In this document: positions 51,475 through 61,136 of the stretch, one piece after another
How positions within the stretch are numbered: the stretch's first letter is position 1
How the letters are laid out: every line of letters starts with the position of its first letter
From: Nitzschia sp. DOCU1
Lineage: Eukaryota > Bacillariophyta > Bacillariophyceae > Bacillariales > Bacillariaceae
Direction: 5' to 3'
Assembly: GCA_951394045.1 (NCBI GenBank)
Contig: OX595999.1
Span: forward strand, 744,001-808,000
DNA: 64,000 nucleotides
Notes under the pieces: model-generated
What the model was told of the DNA's origin: nothing
The model's input: only the letters and a program-made list of their open reading frames with translations
Database searches by the model: none
Position numbers and translations under genes: made by a program

Positions 51475-52425
51475 ATGGATGAAACTCAACAACCCGCACC
51501 TGTCATTGCACCTTCCTTGGAGAGTCTGACCGAAGTGGCGGTTGTGGCAATGCTGGAACTCGGCCAGGTGGAAAAGAAGAAAGGAAAGGTAGTGCTTACG
51601 AAAGAGGAACTGCAGCACAAGCGCGAGGCTAATAGATTGCGAACGGCAAAGTCTCGTCTGAAGTATAAAAAACCAGCGCCAGTCAGAGTGGCGATCCAGC
51701 CGAAAACAGACGATGAAGGTCGCCCCGTGGTTCTGACGGAAATCGGAAAATTCGTTAATCGTCTTTTGAAATGTGACCTTCGCGAATGGAAAGACAAAAT
51801 CGACCAACGGGTCGAGGTATGTTTGGTCCTAGAAAAAGCACTGGCGAAGAACATCATGCAAGAAAAGAGCGGACGAGGCGACGATGTGGTGGTGAAGGCG
51901 GACGAGGAGAGAACACGCTGGTGGTCAATCTACTGGATTGGCAATGACGGGGAACGCACCAAACTATTTGAAGTTAAAAAGTCGACAATTCTCAATGCCA
52001 GATACGGCCTCTTTGCGGCGCAGGATTACGCTGTTACAGAGGTCCTTGGAGTATATTATGGTGATAAGATTCTGGAGACAAAAAAAGGAAACGACAAGGC
52101 ACCCAACGAGTACGCCATGTTCGTAACGTGGCCGCCTAAAGCCAAATCGAGGACGGCCAAAGGCAAAGCCAAGAAGAAGGCATCTACAGTGAAGCAAAAT
52201 CGATTCTACGTGATCCCAAAAGGTGGACCAGCCAGTGACCTAAAAGATACTGGTCTGTCTTTCTTCGGCTTCCACATGGCAAATGACCCTTCGTTTGGCC
52301 TCCCCAAAAGAAGACTCCATCCGAATTTCAACATTGCCGTATTGCCTAACCTGACTGTAATTGCCTTGACCAATATCAAGGCTGGAGAAGAACTCTTCTT
52401 AGACTACAATATTGGCGACAACTAA
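51475..52425 (+). CDS. SET-domain protein with bZIP-like basic region
   Basis: 316 aa from ATG 51475. The SET fold is read from ILNARYGLFAAQDYAVTEVLGVYYGD, NEYAMFV, GLSFFGFHMANDPS, NFNIAVLPNLTVIALTNIKAGEELFLDYN: the S-adenosylmethionine and lysine-channel segments are in order, although the usual NHSC is replaced by MANDPS, an atypical form. Residues 47-66 (KREANRLRTAKSRLKYKK) keep the N-x6-S-R spacing of bZIP basic regions, but no leucine zipper follows. Expected activity: protein lysine methylation, target unknown. It borders the element that starts near 52.7 kb. Confidence 0.7.
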   Translation: MDETQQPAPVIAPSLESLTEVAVVAMLELGQVEKKKGKVVLTKEELQHKREANRLRTAKSRLKYKKPAPVRVAIQPKTDDEGRPVVLTEIGKFVNRLLKCDLREWKDKIDQRVEVCLVLEKALAKNIMQEKSGRGDDVVVKADEERTRWWSIYWIGNDGERTKLFEVKKSTILNARYGLFAAQDYAVTEVLGVYYGDKILETKKGNDKAPNEYAMFVTWPPKAKSRTAKGKAKKKASTVKQNRFYVIPKGGPASDLKDTGLSFFGFHMANDPSFGLPKRRLHPNFNIAVLPNLTVIALTNIKAGEELFLDYNIGDN

Positions 52426-52770
52426 CAATACATACTAGTTCACAATAACTTCTAGTCTATTATGGAGCCGCAGTGGTCTTGCACCCGGAGGTAGTTATAT
52501 GAAACGGGCGAGATCATATACCACTTTCATGGCAATTTTTAGATAAGGAAGTCTCTGTCAACGAAAATTGTGATATGTTGAAAGCCCGCATCTCAAAATT
52601 TCACCGGGACTTTTTATCCAGTAATGTGGATAATTTTTTGTTCCAAACGTCCTGCAAAGTACTCTAGAAAAAAAGTATGTTATATTTGTAATGTTATATT
52701 CGTATTGATATATAGTAATCTGGTCTGTGCGACATCATTGGGACGGTCTTGAGGCACATGTGTCGAAGTA

Positions 52771-52799
52771 CGACCTATTGCAGAAAGTGCAAAAGGTCG
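52771..52799. repeat. 29-bp hairpin H1
   Basis: cgacctattgc - 7 nt - gcaaaaggtcg; one arm mismatch. Same length as H2-H7. Confidence 0.85.
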
Positions 52800-52854
52800 G
52801 TATTACGTTTGTTGTCGCAGGAACCATGCAAAAGGCTGAGCAACATTCACATCT

Positions 52855-52883
52855 CGACCTTTTGCGGAACGTGCAAAAGGTCG
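52855..52883. repeat. 29-bp hairpin H2
   Basis: cgaccttttgc - ggaacgt - gcaaaaggtcg, perfect 11-bp arms; flank taatacgtggcag is shared (inverted) with H5/H6. Confidence 0.9.
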
Positions 52884-53025
52884 GTAATACGTGGCAGGGA
52901 CTGTGAGGATGTTCTTGTCTTGTTCTTTGATAATATTCTTCCCTGATGTGTCTCCCATATCAAATGTTGTAAATCTTCGATTGACTGAACAAAGAGGCGT
53001 CCGTGGAAAGGAATGACGATTTTGA

Positions 53026-55098
53026 TTATCTTATGGGTGCTGTGGGGAGGGTGCTAATGGTATCATCGCGCGTGTTGAGGAAAACGTTGTATTGGGCAAT
53101 AATGTTATCAAGGGTTTCCTTGTTTTGCTCAGAAGTGTTCATCCATGTGAGGATGTTCTTTTCTTGTTCTTTGGTATATGTCACTTTCCTGTCATTCCCG
53201 TCAAGATATGAGGTCCAGGCGTCTCTCTTGTAGACGCGAAGAAACCTTGTCCCGTTTTGTTGGTGTATCATGTCTCTAACCCTTTCTTTTGACATGTTGC
53301 TCCCGGTGAAATAAATTGCTGATGATTGTGGGTCATCATTTGTACCAATTGTTGTACCTCGCGAGCAAGCTGAGTAGAACAACCCTGGGCTGTGGCCTTC
53401 GAAATGTAGAGTGCCAGGGTCAATTATGATCGATGGGGCTTTGAATTTGCGATCAGGTTGATCAGGACCAACTGTAGTTCCTTGGAAGGTATGAATTGTC
53501 TGACCATATGCGAGTCGTAGCGGTATTTGTGTTCGTGTGCAGCACATTCTCTGGCAAGAAACTGTTATGGGTGCTATAGGAACGTACGTCGGATGATCTG
53601 GAATGAAGGGGGGGCCTGTGTAGCTTGGGAAGTCAACCAAGACGTATTTTGGGAGATGTTTTGTGTTTGGTGATTCACCTTGGTTGAACACCATATCGAT
53701 GACAGTCCCTGGGGTATTGTTGTACAAACCCCATTCTGTCTTGAGGTTCCGACCTGTGAGACAGACCCAGGATTTTCTTGCCAGTAGTGTAATCTTTGGA
53801 AGTTGATGGTCTTTGAAATGACTTTTATACCTCCCTATGTCCTGAGATCGTATTTTTGCTACTGGATTTTGCGATGAAGTGTCAATGTACAGTTGTTTCA
53901 AATTGTGTGCTCGCATTGGTTCAGTGTTGGCAAATATGTGGATTGATTTCGATCGAATATGTTGTCGGTCAGTGTTTGAGAATCTGCCATTATCAAGATG
54001 AAGGTCCATCAGCCTAGAAGCGGACGCATCTGACATCATTCCATTGTATGCTTCTTCTAGTATTTGACGGTAGGTGCCCTCGTTGTCCTGTTGCCGATGA
54101 TTCCTTGTTAGTGTTCTGACTTCTTTCCCCATCTGTTTGAATGTCTGCAATCCTTTATAGCACTGGGGGGATACGTCTGCCAATTCTGTCACAAAGCAAT
54201 CAAATGCTCCTTTCCCTACAGATCCCAGTTGACCACCGTCTCCTATGAACAATGCTGCGGGTATATTGCCAAGCCCTTCTTTGGCATCAGCGTTTTTCCC
54301 GTTATGCGCCGTTTGTTCGATATAGCTTGCTGTAGTCCCAATGTCTTCAGCCGCCGCCATGCTTCTTTCATCCAGAATTAATAGCACAAGACGCTGGTTT
54401 TCTTTGAGCATCATGTTCATCTTTCGAGGGCTAAGGGCAAGAGGATTTTGTCCCACTGAAAGATGGAAACGGTTATGAATGGTTTTACCTCCGGCATTGT
54501 TAGCCGCACAACCGGAAGGACATACAACAGTCACACAGTCATCTGTCCCAAAGAGTTCTTTGACAAGCGTAACAAGCGTGTTGATCAAGGTCGTTTTGCC
54601 CGTCCCTGCCCTCCCACGGATTGTGAGTCGCAAAGGCTTGTAGGCTTTCATACCTTCAGGGCTGTTGATCGACTCAACCCATTCCCGGATATTGTCCATG
54701 ACTTCCAATGCAATATCTCGTTGCACACCTTCAAGGTCCTCAAACTCGAATTTGCCACTTGGAGTGCAATGGTTCTTAGGCAAGTGTACCCTGCCGTCAT
54801 CTTTAATTTCTGACATTTCTATTTGTATATTTAGCCAAACGGGAGCCTCGTCTTCATTGAAAGGAAGCTCTGTATGACGTTGTGACCAGTCATAGGAAAC
54901 TCCAAAGTCGTAGTCGTAACCTCCCGTCTCTGGAGGCTTCATATTTGTAGGGACAACAGCATAGGCTTCAACAGCTTCCTTGTTCCTTTCCCCGGGAAAT
55001 GGGGGATATATGTTTTCCAAACCGTCTCTGTCTTGAGTTTTCTCCGTGCATGGTTCTGCATGTACCACGCAAGAAGAGACTTTCGAGGGTGCTGTCAA
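53026..55098 (-). CDS. Pif1-type DNA helicase
   Basis: Open frame of 690 codons without a natural ATG start; it is the 3' exon(s) of the gene that continues at 55.2 kb. Motifs: Walker A RGRAGTGKTTLI, CPSGCAANNAGGKTIHN (Ia), Walker B LLILDERSM, IGDGGQLGSVGKG (III), LTRNHRQ (IV), AYGQTIHTFQGTT (V) and FYSACSRGTT (VI), the Pif1/RecD superfamily 1B set. In Helitron transposons a Pif1-type helicase is fused to a rolling-circle Rep, and the upstream exon has a Rep-like end. All helicase motifs look intact. Confidence 0.88.
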   Translation of the reverse strand: MTAPSKVSSCVVHAEPCTEKTQDRDGLENIYPPFPGERNKEAVEAYAVVPTNMKPPETGGYDYDFGVSYDWSQRHTELPFNEDEAPVWLNIQIEMSEIKDDGRVHLPKNHCTPSGKFEFEDLEGVQRDIALEVMDNIREWVESINSPEGMKAYKPLRLTIRGRAGTGKTTLINTLVTLVKELFGTDDCVTVVCPSGCAANNAGGKTIHNRFHLSVGQNPLALSPRKMNMMLKENQRLVLLILDERSMAAAEDIGTTASYIEQTAHNGKNADAKEGLGNIPAALFIGDGGQLGSVGKGAFDCFVTELADVSPQCYKGLQTFKQMGKEVRTLTRNHRQQDNEGTYRQILEEAYNGMMSDASASRLMDLHLDNGRFSNTDRQHIRSKSIHIFANTEPMRAHNLKQLYIDTSSQNPVAKIRSQDIGRYKSHFKDHQLPKITLLARKSWVCLTGRNLKTEWGLYNNTPGTVIDMVFNQGESPNTKHLPKYVLVDFPSYTGPPFIPDHPTYVPIAPITVSCQRMCCTRTQIPLRLAYGQTIHTFQGTTVGPDQPDRKFKAPSIIIDPGTLHFEGHSPGLFYSACSRGTTIGTNDDPQSSAIYFTGSNMSKERVRDMIHQQNGTRFLRVYKRDAWTSYLDGNDRKVTYTKEQEKNILTWMNTSEQNKETLDNIIAQYNVFLNTRDDTISTLPTAPIR

Positions 55099-55124
55099 AT
55101 GGAATTCATTTTTGTAGAAGAAAA

Positions 55125-55848
55125 TTAGGTGACATTCGAAAAAATTGTTCTATCCCGACCTTTTGCAGATTCTGCAAAAGGTCGATATGTCGACCTTACC
55201 TCAAGGGGGCGCTCATTGTACAATTTGAGAAATCTGTTAGTGCCCTTCGTGCCAGTATTGTCCAGCCTTGTGTATCCTGAAAGGCTTATTCTTTGGAAAT
55301 GTTCACTACAGATCCACAATTCGAGCCCTGCGAGTTGCACCATGCATTCCTGTTTGGAAATCAGCTTTTCCCCAAGATATCTATTTAGGAGTTTTCGTGC
55401 AAGTGAAAACAATTCATCTTGGCACCCAGTGACCTCTTCCGCTGCCAAAATTAGGGCTCGCATAGATGATTTTTCCTCTTCTAGAGTTTCTTGTCCTTTC
55501 GAGGCATACGATACAATGTAGTTTGTAACTGTCGCGATATCTTTGGGGTCAGGATTTTGAGGGTCACTTTCATACAACAAAATTTTCACGTCACAATTGG
55601 CCCTCCACCCATGGAGTAGCGCCATTGAGGAAGGAATGATGTTCCTTCGAGGCTTTGGAACACGCCGTGCAAATTCAAGCTTCTTATGTCGCCCTTGACC
55701 TTGATTTATAATACAGGCATTGTTGTACTTAGGGAACCCCGGGGTATCGCAATGCCCGGGTGTTTTCTCAACGCCACATCCTGTGCGACAGATCCTTCGT
55801 TTTTTGCTTTCCTTTGTTTCCCCCTTGATGCTGGTAAATGTTGTGAGA
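55125..55848 (-). CDS. Rep-like exon with YxxxYxxKG motif (Helitron-type)
   Basis: Open to 55848; the exon entry is unclear (a TGA lies at about 55851 in this frame). Sequence: KKRRICRTGCGVEKTPGHC, FPKYNN, RVPKPRRNIIPSSMALLHGW, RANCDVKILLY and then TNYIVSYASKGQETLEEEK. The last matches the paired-Tyr motif (Y-x3-Y-x2-K-G) of Helitron Rep, and the C-rich/FPK and RAN.DV segments precede Y2 as in Helitrons. The upstream HUH motif was not found, so nicking activity is uncertain. Donor GAG|GTAAGG near 55201 would splice it to the helicase, with hairpin H3 inside the intron. Confidence 0.5.
55156..55184. repeat. 29-bp hairpin H3, in a presumed intron
   Basis: cgaccttttgc - agattct - gcaaaaggtcg, perfect arms, between the Rep-like and helicase exons. 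Confidence 0.9.
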
Positions 55849-55859
55849 ATCTTGTTGGT

Positions 55860-56945
55860 TCAGGTAGTCCTTATGAATGCCAGGTTACTAAGTACGGATG
55901 GCGGATACTTTGCCGTCACAAACTCAAAGATAGCCGCCTCTAGGGCAATTGCAACAGTGTCTGTATCGACACCAACAACACAATCTATATGTTGTAAACC
56001 CCAATCCACAGCTTGTTGCATGAACTCAACACCCACATTGCGAGGGTCATAAGAGGGAATCTGCCCACAAGGAGGCAAAACCCAATCAGGCATTTCGTTT
56101 CTTATCACCGGCGGTTTCACCGGCGCTTTCTCGACAGCAGAAGTTTTTGCAACGACGCTAGTAGAGCTCCTCCCACCTGCTGCTTCAAGGAGATTCCTGA
56201 GGAACCTACCCTTAGGCTTCGGTCCTGATTGTTTTTTGAACACCACGGCCTCTTTACCGGAATTACCAATGGTCCCGTCTTTTGTTCCAGAACGTGCAAC
56301 GACACCAAATGCGACACCCTTTGGCGATTGTTTTTCGTGGACCACGGGATTGGTTTCAGGTGTTCCGATGGATGCAACCTTGGAAACAGTAGTGCTGGTC
56401 CCACAATGTCGAATCTCGACCTTTTGCGGAAAGTGCAAAAGGTCAGTATGACGTGGCAGAGAATGTGAAGATGTTCGTTTCTTGTTCTGTACTACAGGAT
56501 CATCCATTCTGCGAGTAGATTGCGAAAGATTCTTTGGCCGGAACGATGCTTGATTCCCGGGTCTCTTGCAGTCGTAAGAAGGATCTCGTGGCATCTCATC
56601 CGCCTGTGCATTCGGCTTCCAACCATCGATAATTTCCCCCCTAACAGATTCGTAATGAATAGAGAGGGCTTCAACGATTCCATCGAACAACACCACGTCC
56701 GTCACAATGGCCTTAGATGGCAACAAATATTTAATCTTGATTTCGGGCATGAGCCCCCAATGGACCTTTGAAACCATGGAAGCGAGATCGTCAAAAACAG
56801 CAACAATATCGTTTTCGTCCTTACGTAAGATCGCATCGCCCCACCTCGTCAGAACATCGTCCATGATGCTGACGCTTCTCTTGTATTCGAAGTCCGCAAC
56901 ATCCCACGGGGTCTCATTCCTTGCTTTCTTTCCTGGACGTGACAT
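55860..56945 (-). CDS. Unknown protein, 5' part of the Rep/helicase transcription unit
   Basis: About 360 codons from ATG 56945 (MSRPGKKARNETPWDVADFE). N-terminal segment is helical and acidic; the middle is low-complexity and includes the translated hairpin H4; the C-terminus (DCVVGVDTDTVAIALEAAIFEFVTAKYPPSVL) reads as a folded region. No family recognised. Being just upstream on the same strand and ending near a GTA..donor-like site, it may be the first exon of the Rep-helicase gene. No HUH motif is present. Confidence 0.45.
   Translation of the reverse strand: MSRPGKKARNETPWDVADFEYKRSVSIMDDVLTRWGDAILRKDENDIVAVFDDLASMVSKVHWGLMPEIKIKYLLPSKAIVTDVVLFDGIVEALSIHYESVRGEIIDGWKPNAQADEMPRDPSYDCKRPGNQASFRPKNLSQSTRRMDDPVVQNKKRTSSHSLPRHTDLLHFPQKVEIRHCGTSTTVSKVASIGTPETNPVVHEKQSPKGVAFGVVARSGTKDGTIGNSGKEAVVFKKQSGPKPKGRFLRNLLEAAGGRSSTSVVAKTSAVEKAPVKPPVIRNEMPDWVLPPCGQIPSYDPRNVGVEFMQQAVDWGLQHIDCVVGVDTDTVAIALEAAIFEFVTAKYPPSVLSNLAFIRTT
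56417..56445. repeat. 29-bp hairpin H4
   Basis: cgaccttttgc - ggaaagt - gcaaaaggtca; one terminal mismatch. In the open frame it would translate as TDLLHFPQKVEI; whether it is exonic is unknown. Confidence 0.85.
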
Positions 56946-57418
56946 CGCAAACCTCCTCCACCAGGCAGGGAGCACACATCGTTGCCAGCCGCGACGATTT
57001 ATGAACGACGAAGGTACCGAGAGGGACGCCGGCACTTCCGAACACGCCCACACAGCTGTATTCAACGATCGTCCCTTAAATAACGATCCTTCCGTTGACT
57101 GTCACGATTACCTAAGTAACAATCCTTCCGCCGACCGTCACGATCAAATAAGTAACAATCCTTCCGTTGACTTTCACGATCACATAAGTAACAATGTCAC
57201 GACCACCTAAGTACAGAATACCCACATGAAAATACATATACAACCCTTCAATAAAACATACAAACACTAATACAATGATAAACCTTAGGGATGAAAGCCA
57301 CAAGACACAACAAATCTTGCCCCCATGAAAACAAACATTTCCGCCGTCGACACAAACCACCAACACATTTGACCATCATCCGAAACGATCACAATTGGAA
57401 ACGACGACAATCCCCACC
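56946..57418. promoter_or_regulatory. Divergent promoter region with 36-bp repeats
   Basis: About 470 bp between the two oppositely transcribed units of the element. It holds the 36-bp tandem repeats (57080-57210). Both promoters, and possibly an origin or control region, must be here. Confidence 0.45.
57080..57210. repeat. 36-bp tandem repeats, 3.6 copies
   Basis: Units at 57080, 57116, 57152 and a partial at 57188, pattern (g)taacaatccttccg..ga..gtcacgat.a..taa, a few differences each. Spacing is exactly 36. They have no spacers, so this is not a CRISPR array. Confidence 0.92.
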
Positions 57419-57752
57419 ATGACTACAACGGAGGTCACGACCGACTACAATAAAATCCTCTTTTCGGAAGAGATGGAGAGCAAATTCCTCATTTACGAAC
57501 AAGGCTTTGGTCCTGACAAGACCGGCGTGGTGAACAGAACACTAAACATGTTGAAACCATCAGCTCACGGAAAGCCTGCCTTGATGACAGCACACAATGA
57601 GGCGCATAAGCGTATCAAGCATTACCTTGACGGCAGGAAACAGAAGACCACATTCGTAGAAGGGAAGAACTCTTTCAGTCTTAGATATGACAGTAAGTAC
57701 CATTGTCCATCAACGACATTGCTGCGACAACGAATTCCCTGCAACGTAATAC

Positions 57753-57781
57753 CGACCTTTTGCACTTTCCGCAAAAGGTCG
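57753..57781. repeat. 29-bp hairpin H5, intronic
   Basis: cgaccttttgc - actttcc - gcaaaaggtcg, perfect arms, in the intron 57692-57947. Confidence 0.9.
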
Positions 57782-57815
57782 AGATACGACATACGAATTC
57801 CCTTCCACGTCATAC

Positions 57816-57844
57816 CGACCTTTTGCACTTTTCGCAAAAGGTCG
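57816..57844. repeat. 29-bp hairpin H6, intronic
   Basis: cgaccttttgc - acttttc - gcaaaaggtcg, perfect arms. The 63-bp unit including gaattccc...acg is repeated from H5. Confidence 0.9.
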
Positions 57845-60646
57845 AGATACGTCATGCAGCGGGAGCACAACCTTTTGTATTCTTCAAAACGTGCCCTTCA
57901 TCGCCTACACTCACGAATCTCATGTCCACATGTCCTTTCGTTGAACAGCCGAATATCACAAGCTAATTGACAGTAATGTCAATGAGTATTCTAAGCTTGT
58001 CACCGAGCCAGATCGTATCTTTGAAAATGACCAACTGGCTCTCGTGGTAAGCCAAAAAAAAGACTTCTACGAACAACCAAATGTTGCTCTTTCGCCTTTT
58101 GCATATTGGCTACTACAAGAACAGGATACTATGGGACTCGGAGTACTAGTATCACCCCATGTCAACCAACGCCGAACTGAGCAGATTGTATTCCAGAAAG
58201 GGAAGGAAGACCTGACGATGAAGCTCTTGAACGGGTCGGATGAAAGCGATCATATGTGGCTTCAAAACGGAATCATTGTCGTGTTACCTTATGTTTTAGC
58301 CAAAGATCCCAATCCCTACGCGCCGACAAAAACGCACCTCGATCACCTCAATTCGACAGCATCAGTATCCTGGCAATACCCGGAAAATGAAACACGGGGC
58401 CAGGTCGGGTTGATAGTCAAAGGAGCCGCTGTCGGGCGACCCACAAACAGGGTATTCACGGGCCTTGCAGGATTCTTCGGGTATCACCTCGACGACAACA
58501 GGCATTTCAAGATAGGAACCACCGATGACAAAATCGATATGGAAATGCTCATGGAAAAGATCATGAGGACGCCTATTTCTTCTATAGCGGACTTGAATCA
58601 ACTCCTAGACAGCCTGTGCTTCCACTTCAGATACAAACAGGAAGACATTGACCCCAACGACGACGACGCAAAGAGTCGATTCTCCTATGCCATTCGTCAC
58701 TTTTCCGCATTCTTCAGGATGATAACCCCCCTCCGTCTTGCGGTTATTGAGGGCGGTCACCGTTCGTTTCTACTGAACCGTGTCATCCAAGGCTACACAC
58801 ATACAACGACAGTACCACTACCTGCTCCGTGGAACAAACCGTCCCACGCGACATTGCCATCGACGGGAACGCTGGTGGCAAGGATCACGATACGCTTCAT
58901 TTACCTCCACGACAATAAGGCCCGTGATGAACATTACGCAATGACAGGCATTGACGATAACTACACCCCCAAGGATTTAGAGACATGTCGTGAATACAGC
59001 AAAAGAACGCAGGATTTCAAGGAAGAGGTCTTCATTGACGACTACTCCCAGATTCTCAGAGAAACGCTAAAGCAAATCACAACATTCTTCGACAATGACA
59101 AGACTTACTTCCTGACGGATAAGAGGAACAACTGTACGGAGATACGAAGGCGAGCTTTGGCGGAAGATTCCGGGACATCAATGAATTCTTCATTAACAAG
59201 CTTTTCAGGAAGAAATCGTGCTGTGTGCCACACACAAAGGACAACCTGCAGCGAAAACACGACGATGCACTTAGACTCTTCGTCCAAAATGACAAGGGAG
59301 ATCTGCTGCCCACGCTCTTTGGAAGAAAGAAAATTATCACGCCTGCCTACCCAAGCACAATGGAAGACACTCATGACCACAAATACTACAGGAATGACGA
59401 CCCTGTCATCCCAGACAGACTGTCAAACAAAGGCAATTCCACCTTTACGTGGGCATCTGGTTTATAAAAGTATGTCTCATCAAGAAGACAACAAACGATG
59501 CCGTCCAAAACTTCTTTGGCAACCACAAGTTCACCCAACTCCGTCTTGCGAAGTGGATGCACGATGCCATTATACTCCCTGTCGAACACATAGTCAAGCA
59601 CCTGGTGCAGCTCAAAACAAAGAATAAAGGTGACAAACAAAAGGAAAAACTCAAGAACCTTCTGCGTTGTACCGCTCTCGAGATTCACCTTCAAAATCTG
59701 TCCCAATTGGATCTTCCTCTCAAATACGTGGACGAAGAGATTGACGAAAAGGAAGAAGAAAGACTTACGATCCGACAAGGGAAACAAGGACATACGTCAT
59801 CTACTTCGGCAACAACAGGATGCCGGCAGGACAGCGGGTACAGACAGTGATGACCCATATCCAGCACCAACCCTGGCTGCGCTATGTGCATTGTATACGA
59901 TTTACATCCGCAAAACCATAACAGCTGATCCCTTTGCTGATGTCTACAGTTGGTTGGAACAATCTGCCGGAAACCTAAAGAAGGTACACATGGACAAATT
60001 CGAAGAACTTCTCCGCATAACCGATCTGACAAGAGTCTTCCGGGAACACAAGGTGCTTTCTTTTGTAGACTTTGTCAAAACAAAGATTACCCCAAACAAC
60101 CTGCCGGCAGAGCCCATCATATCCCCCACCGATGACATCTCGACCACATCAGACGACGAACAAAGGGAAAACAACGAAGACCACGCAAACGATGAAGACG
60201 ACCCAAACGATGGAGCATACTCAAACGATGGAGACGACGTAAACGAAGACAACGAGGCTGATGACGCGCATGACACACCCGTCAGACCAACAAAGAAACG
60301 AAAGCCGAACGAAAGAACACCAACACTGCGCAAGGCCAGAGAACTCGACGTCGCCTCACGGACGGGACTTGATACGGTTATTGCCAGTCTCAATACAATT
60401 CTCAAAGTAAAGACGTCCAAGAACAAAGATATCAAGAGCGCAACAGTCGACCTCAAAGCCAACAAAGACCTTTGTCTTCGTTTCCTCAACAGAGCACACA
60501 ACCTCGACATACAATACATCGGAGAACAATTTCTCATACAGGAAAACGTCCCCGGAACGCAAGCAGACCTCGCCGATGCACAGGATAACAACACCGGCAA
60601 CGACAACGAAAACGACCAAGACAGCGACATCCACAACGACAATTGA

Positions 60647-61136
60647 CCACGACCTTAATGACAGCACCTTACCTAACAGATAACATTCCCTTATTCATTT
60701 ACCACACAATCCCGACCTTTTGCTTTTTCTGCAATAGGTCTGACTGCTCGTCTCTTCCATCGACATAGCTTCATTGGCAGAGCCACACATATGCAAAACA
60801 ATACAACATCCATTGCCACGACAAACACAGACCTATTGGCAGAGCCACCCCAAATGCACCTATATGGTGTCGCAGACGTGTCTTCCCCATGTCGTGTGAT
60901 CAGCAAGAATGATCAGCAATCAGTACCCACTGCGGCGTGAGGGGTCCCCCTATTTGCCGGAGGCACACCATACCCTCCTGCCTACCCCTCACGCCTGGCT
61001 CCGCGCGCTTGACGGGACCACCGCACCCAGGACCACCTACCTTAGCGCCACTTGTTTGTGCATGTATTTGTTCTAAATTAGTTAAAGTAGATCGCAATCT
61101 GGAGAGTATCTGGATTGTCTAAAATAATTTGAATAG
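60647..61136. other. Interval at the right edge of the element
   Basis: Holds hairpin H7 and a CG-rich stretch near 60930-61040; no gene seen. The MYND gene ends at 61137. Confidence 0.45.
60713..60741. repeat. 29-bp hairpin H7
   Basis: cgaccttttgc - tttttct - gcaataggtct; two right-arm mismatches. About 70 bp after the stop of the plus-strand unit. Confidence 0.8.

Larger units (their letters stand above)
52426..53025. other. Interval carrying two 29-bp hairpins, left edge of the helicase element
   Basis: AT-rich, no gene. Hairpins H1 and H2 lie between the SET gene's 3' end and the 3' end of the minus-strand helicase. Confidence 0.5.
57419..60646 (+). pseudogene. Large GGHR-motif protein of the element, one intron and several frame breaks
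   Basis: Starts at ATG 57419. Exon 1 ends at RYD (donor GTAAGT at 57692), acceptor TTGAACAG ends at 57947; the frame continues EYHKLIDSNVNEYSKLV. The main part reads APFAYWLLQEQ-like, then GLIVKGAAVGRPTNRVF and RLAVIEGGHRSFLLNRVIQGY; G-x-H-R recalls ParB or DGQHR domains, an inference only. Coding sense then passes through frames 0, 2 (about 59150), 1 (about 59450), 0 (about 59780) and 2 (about 59870). The C-terminus is acidic, then basic (RPTKKRKPN). Either decayed or affected by base errors. Confidence 0.5.

Noticed and set aside
57080..57210. CRISPR-like array of 36-bp repeats
   Set aside because: Units are directly adjacent with no spacers, in a eukaryotic setting.
60900..61040. CG-rich stretch as a possible RNA gene
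   Set aside because: No stem pattern of a known RNA family could be drawn.
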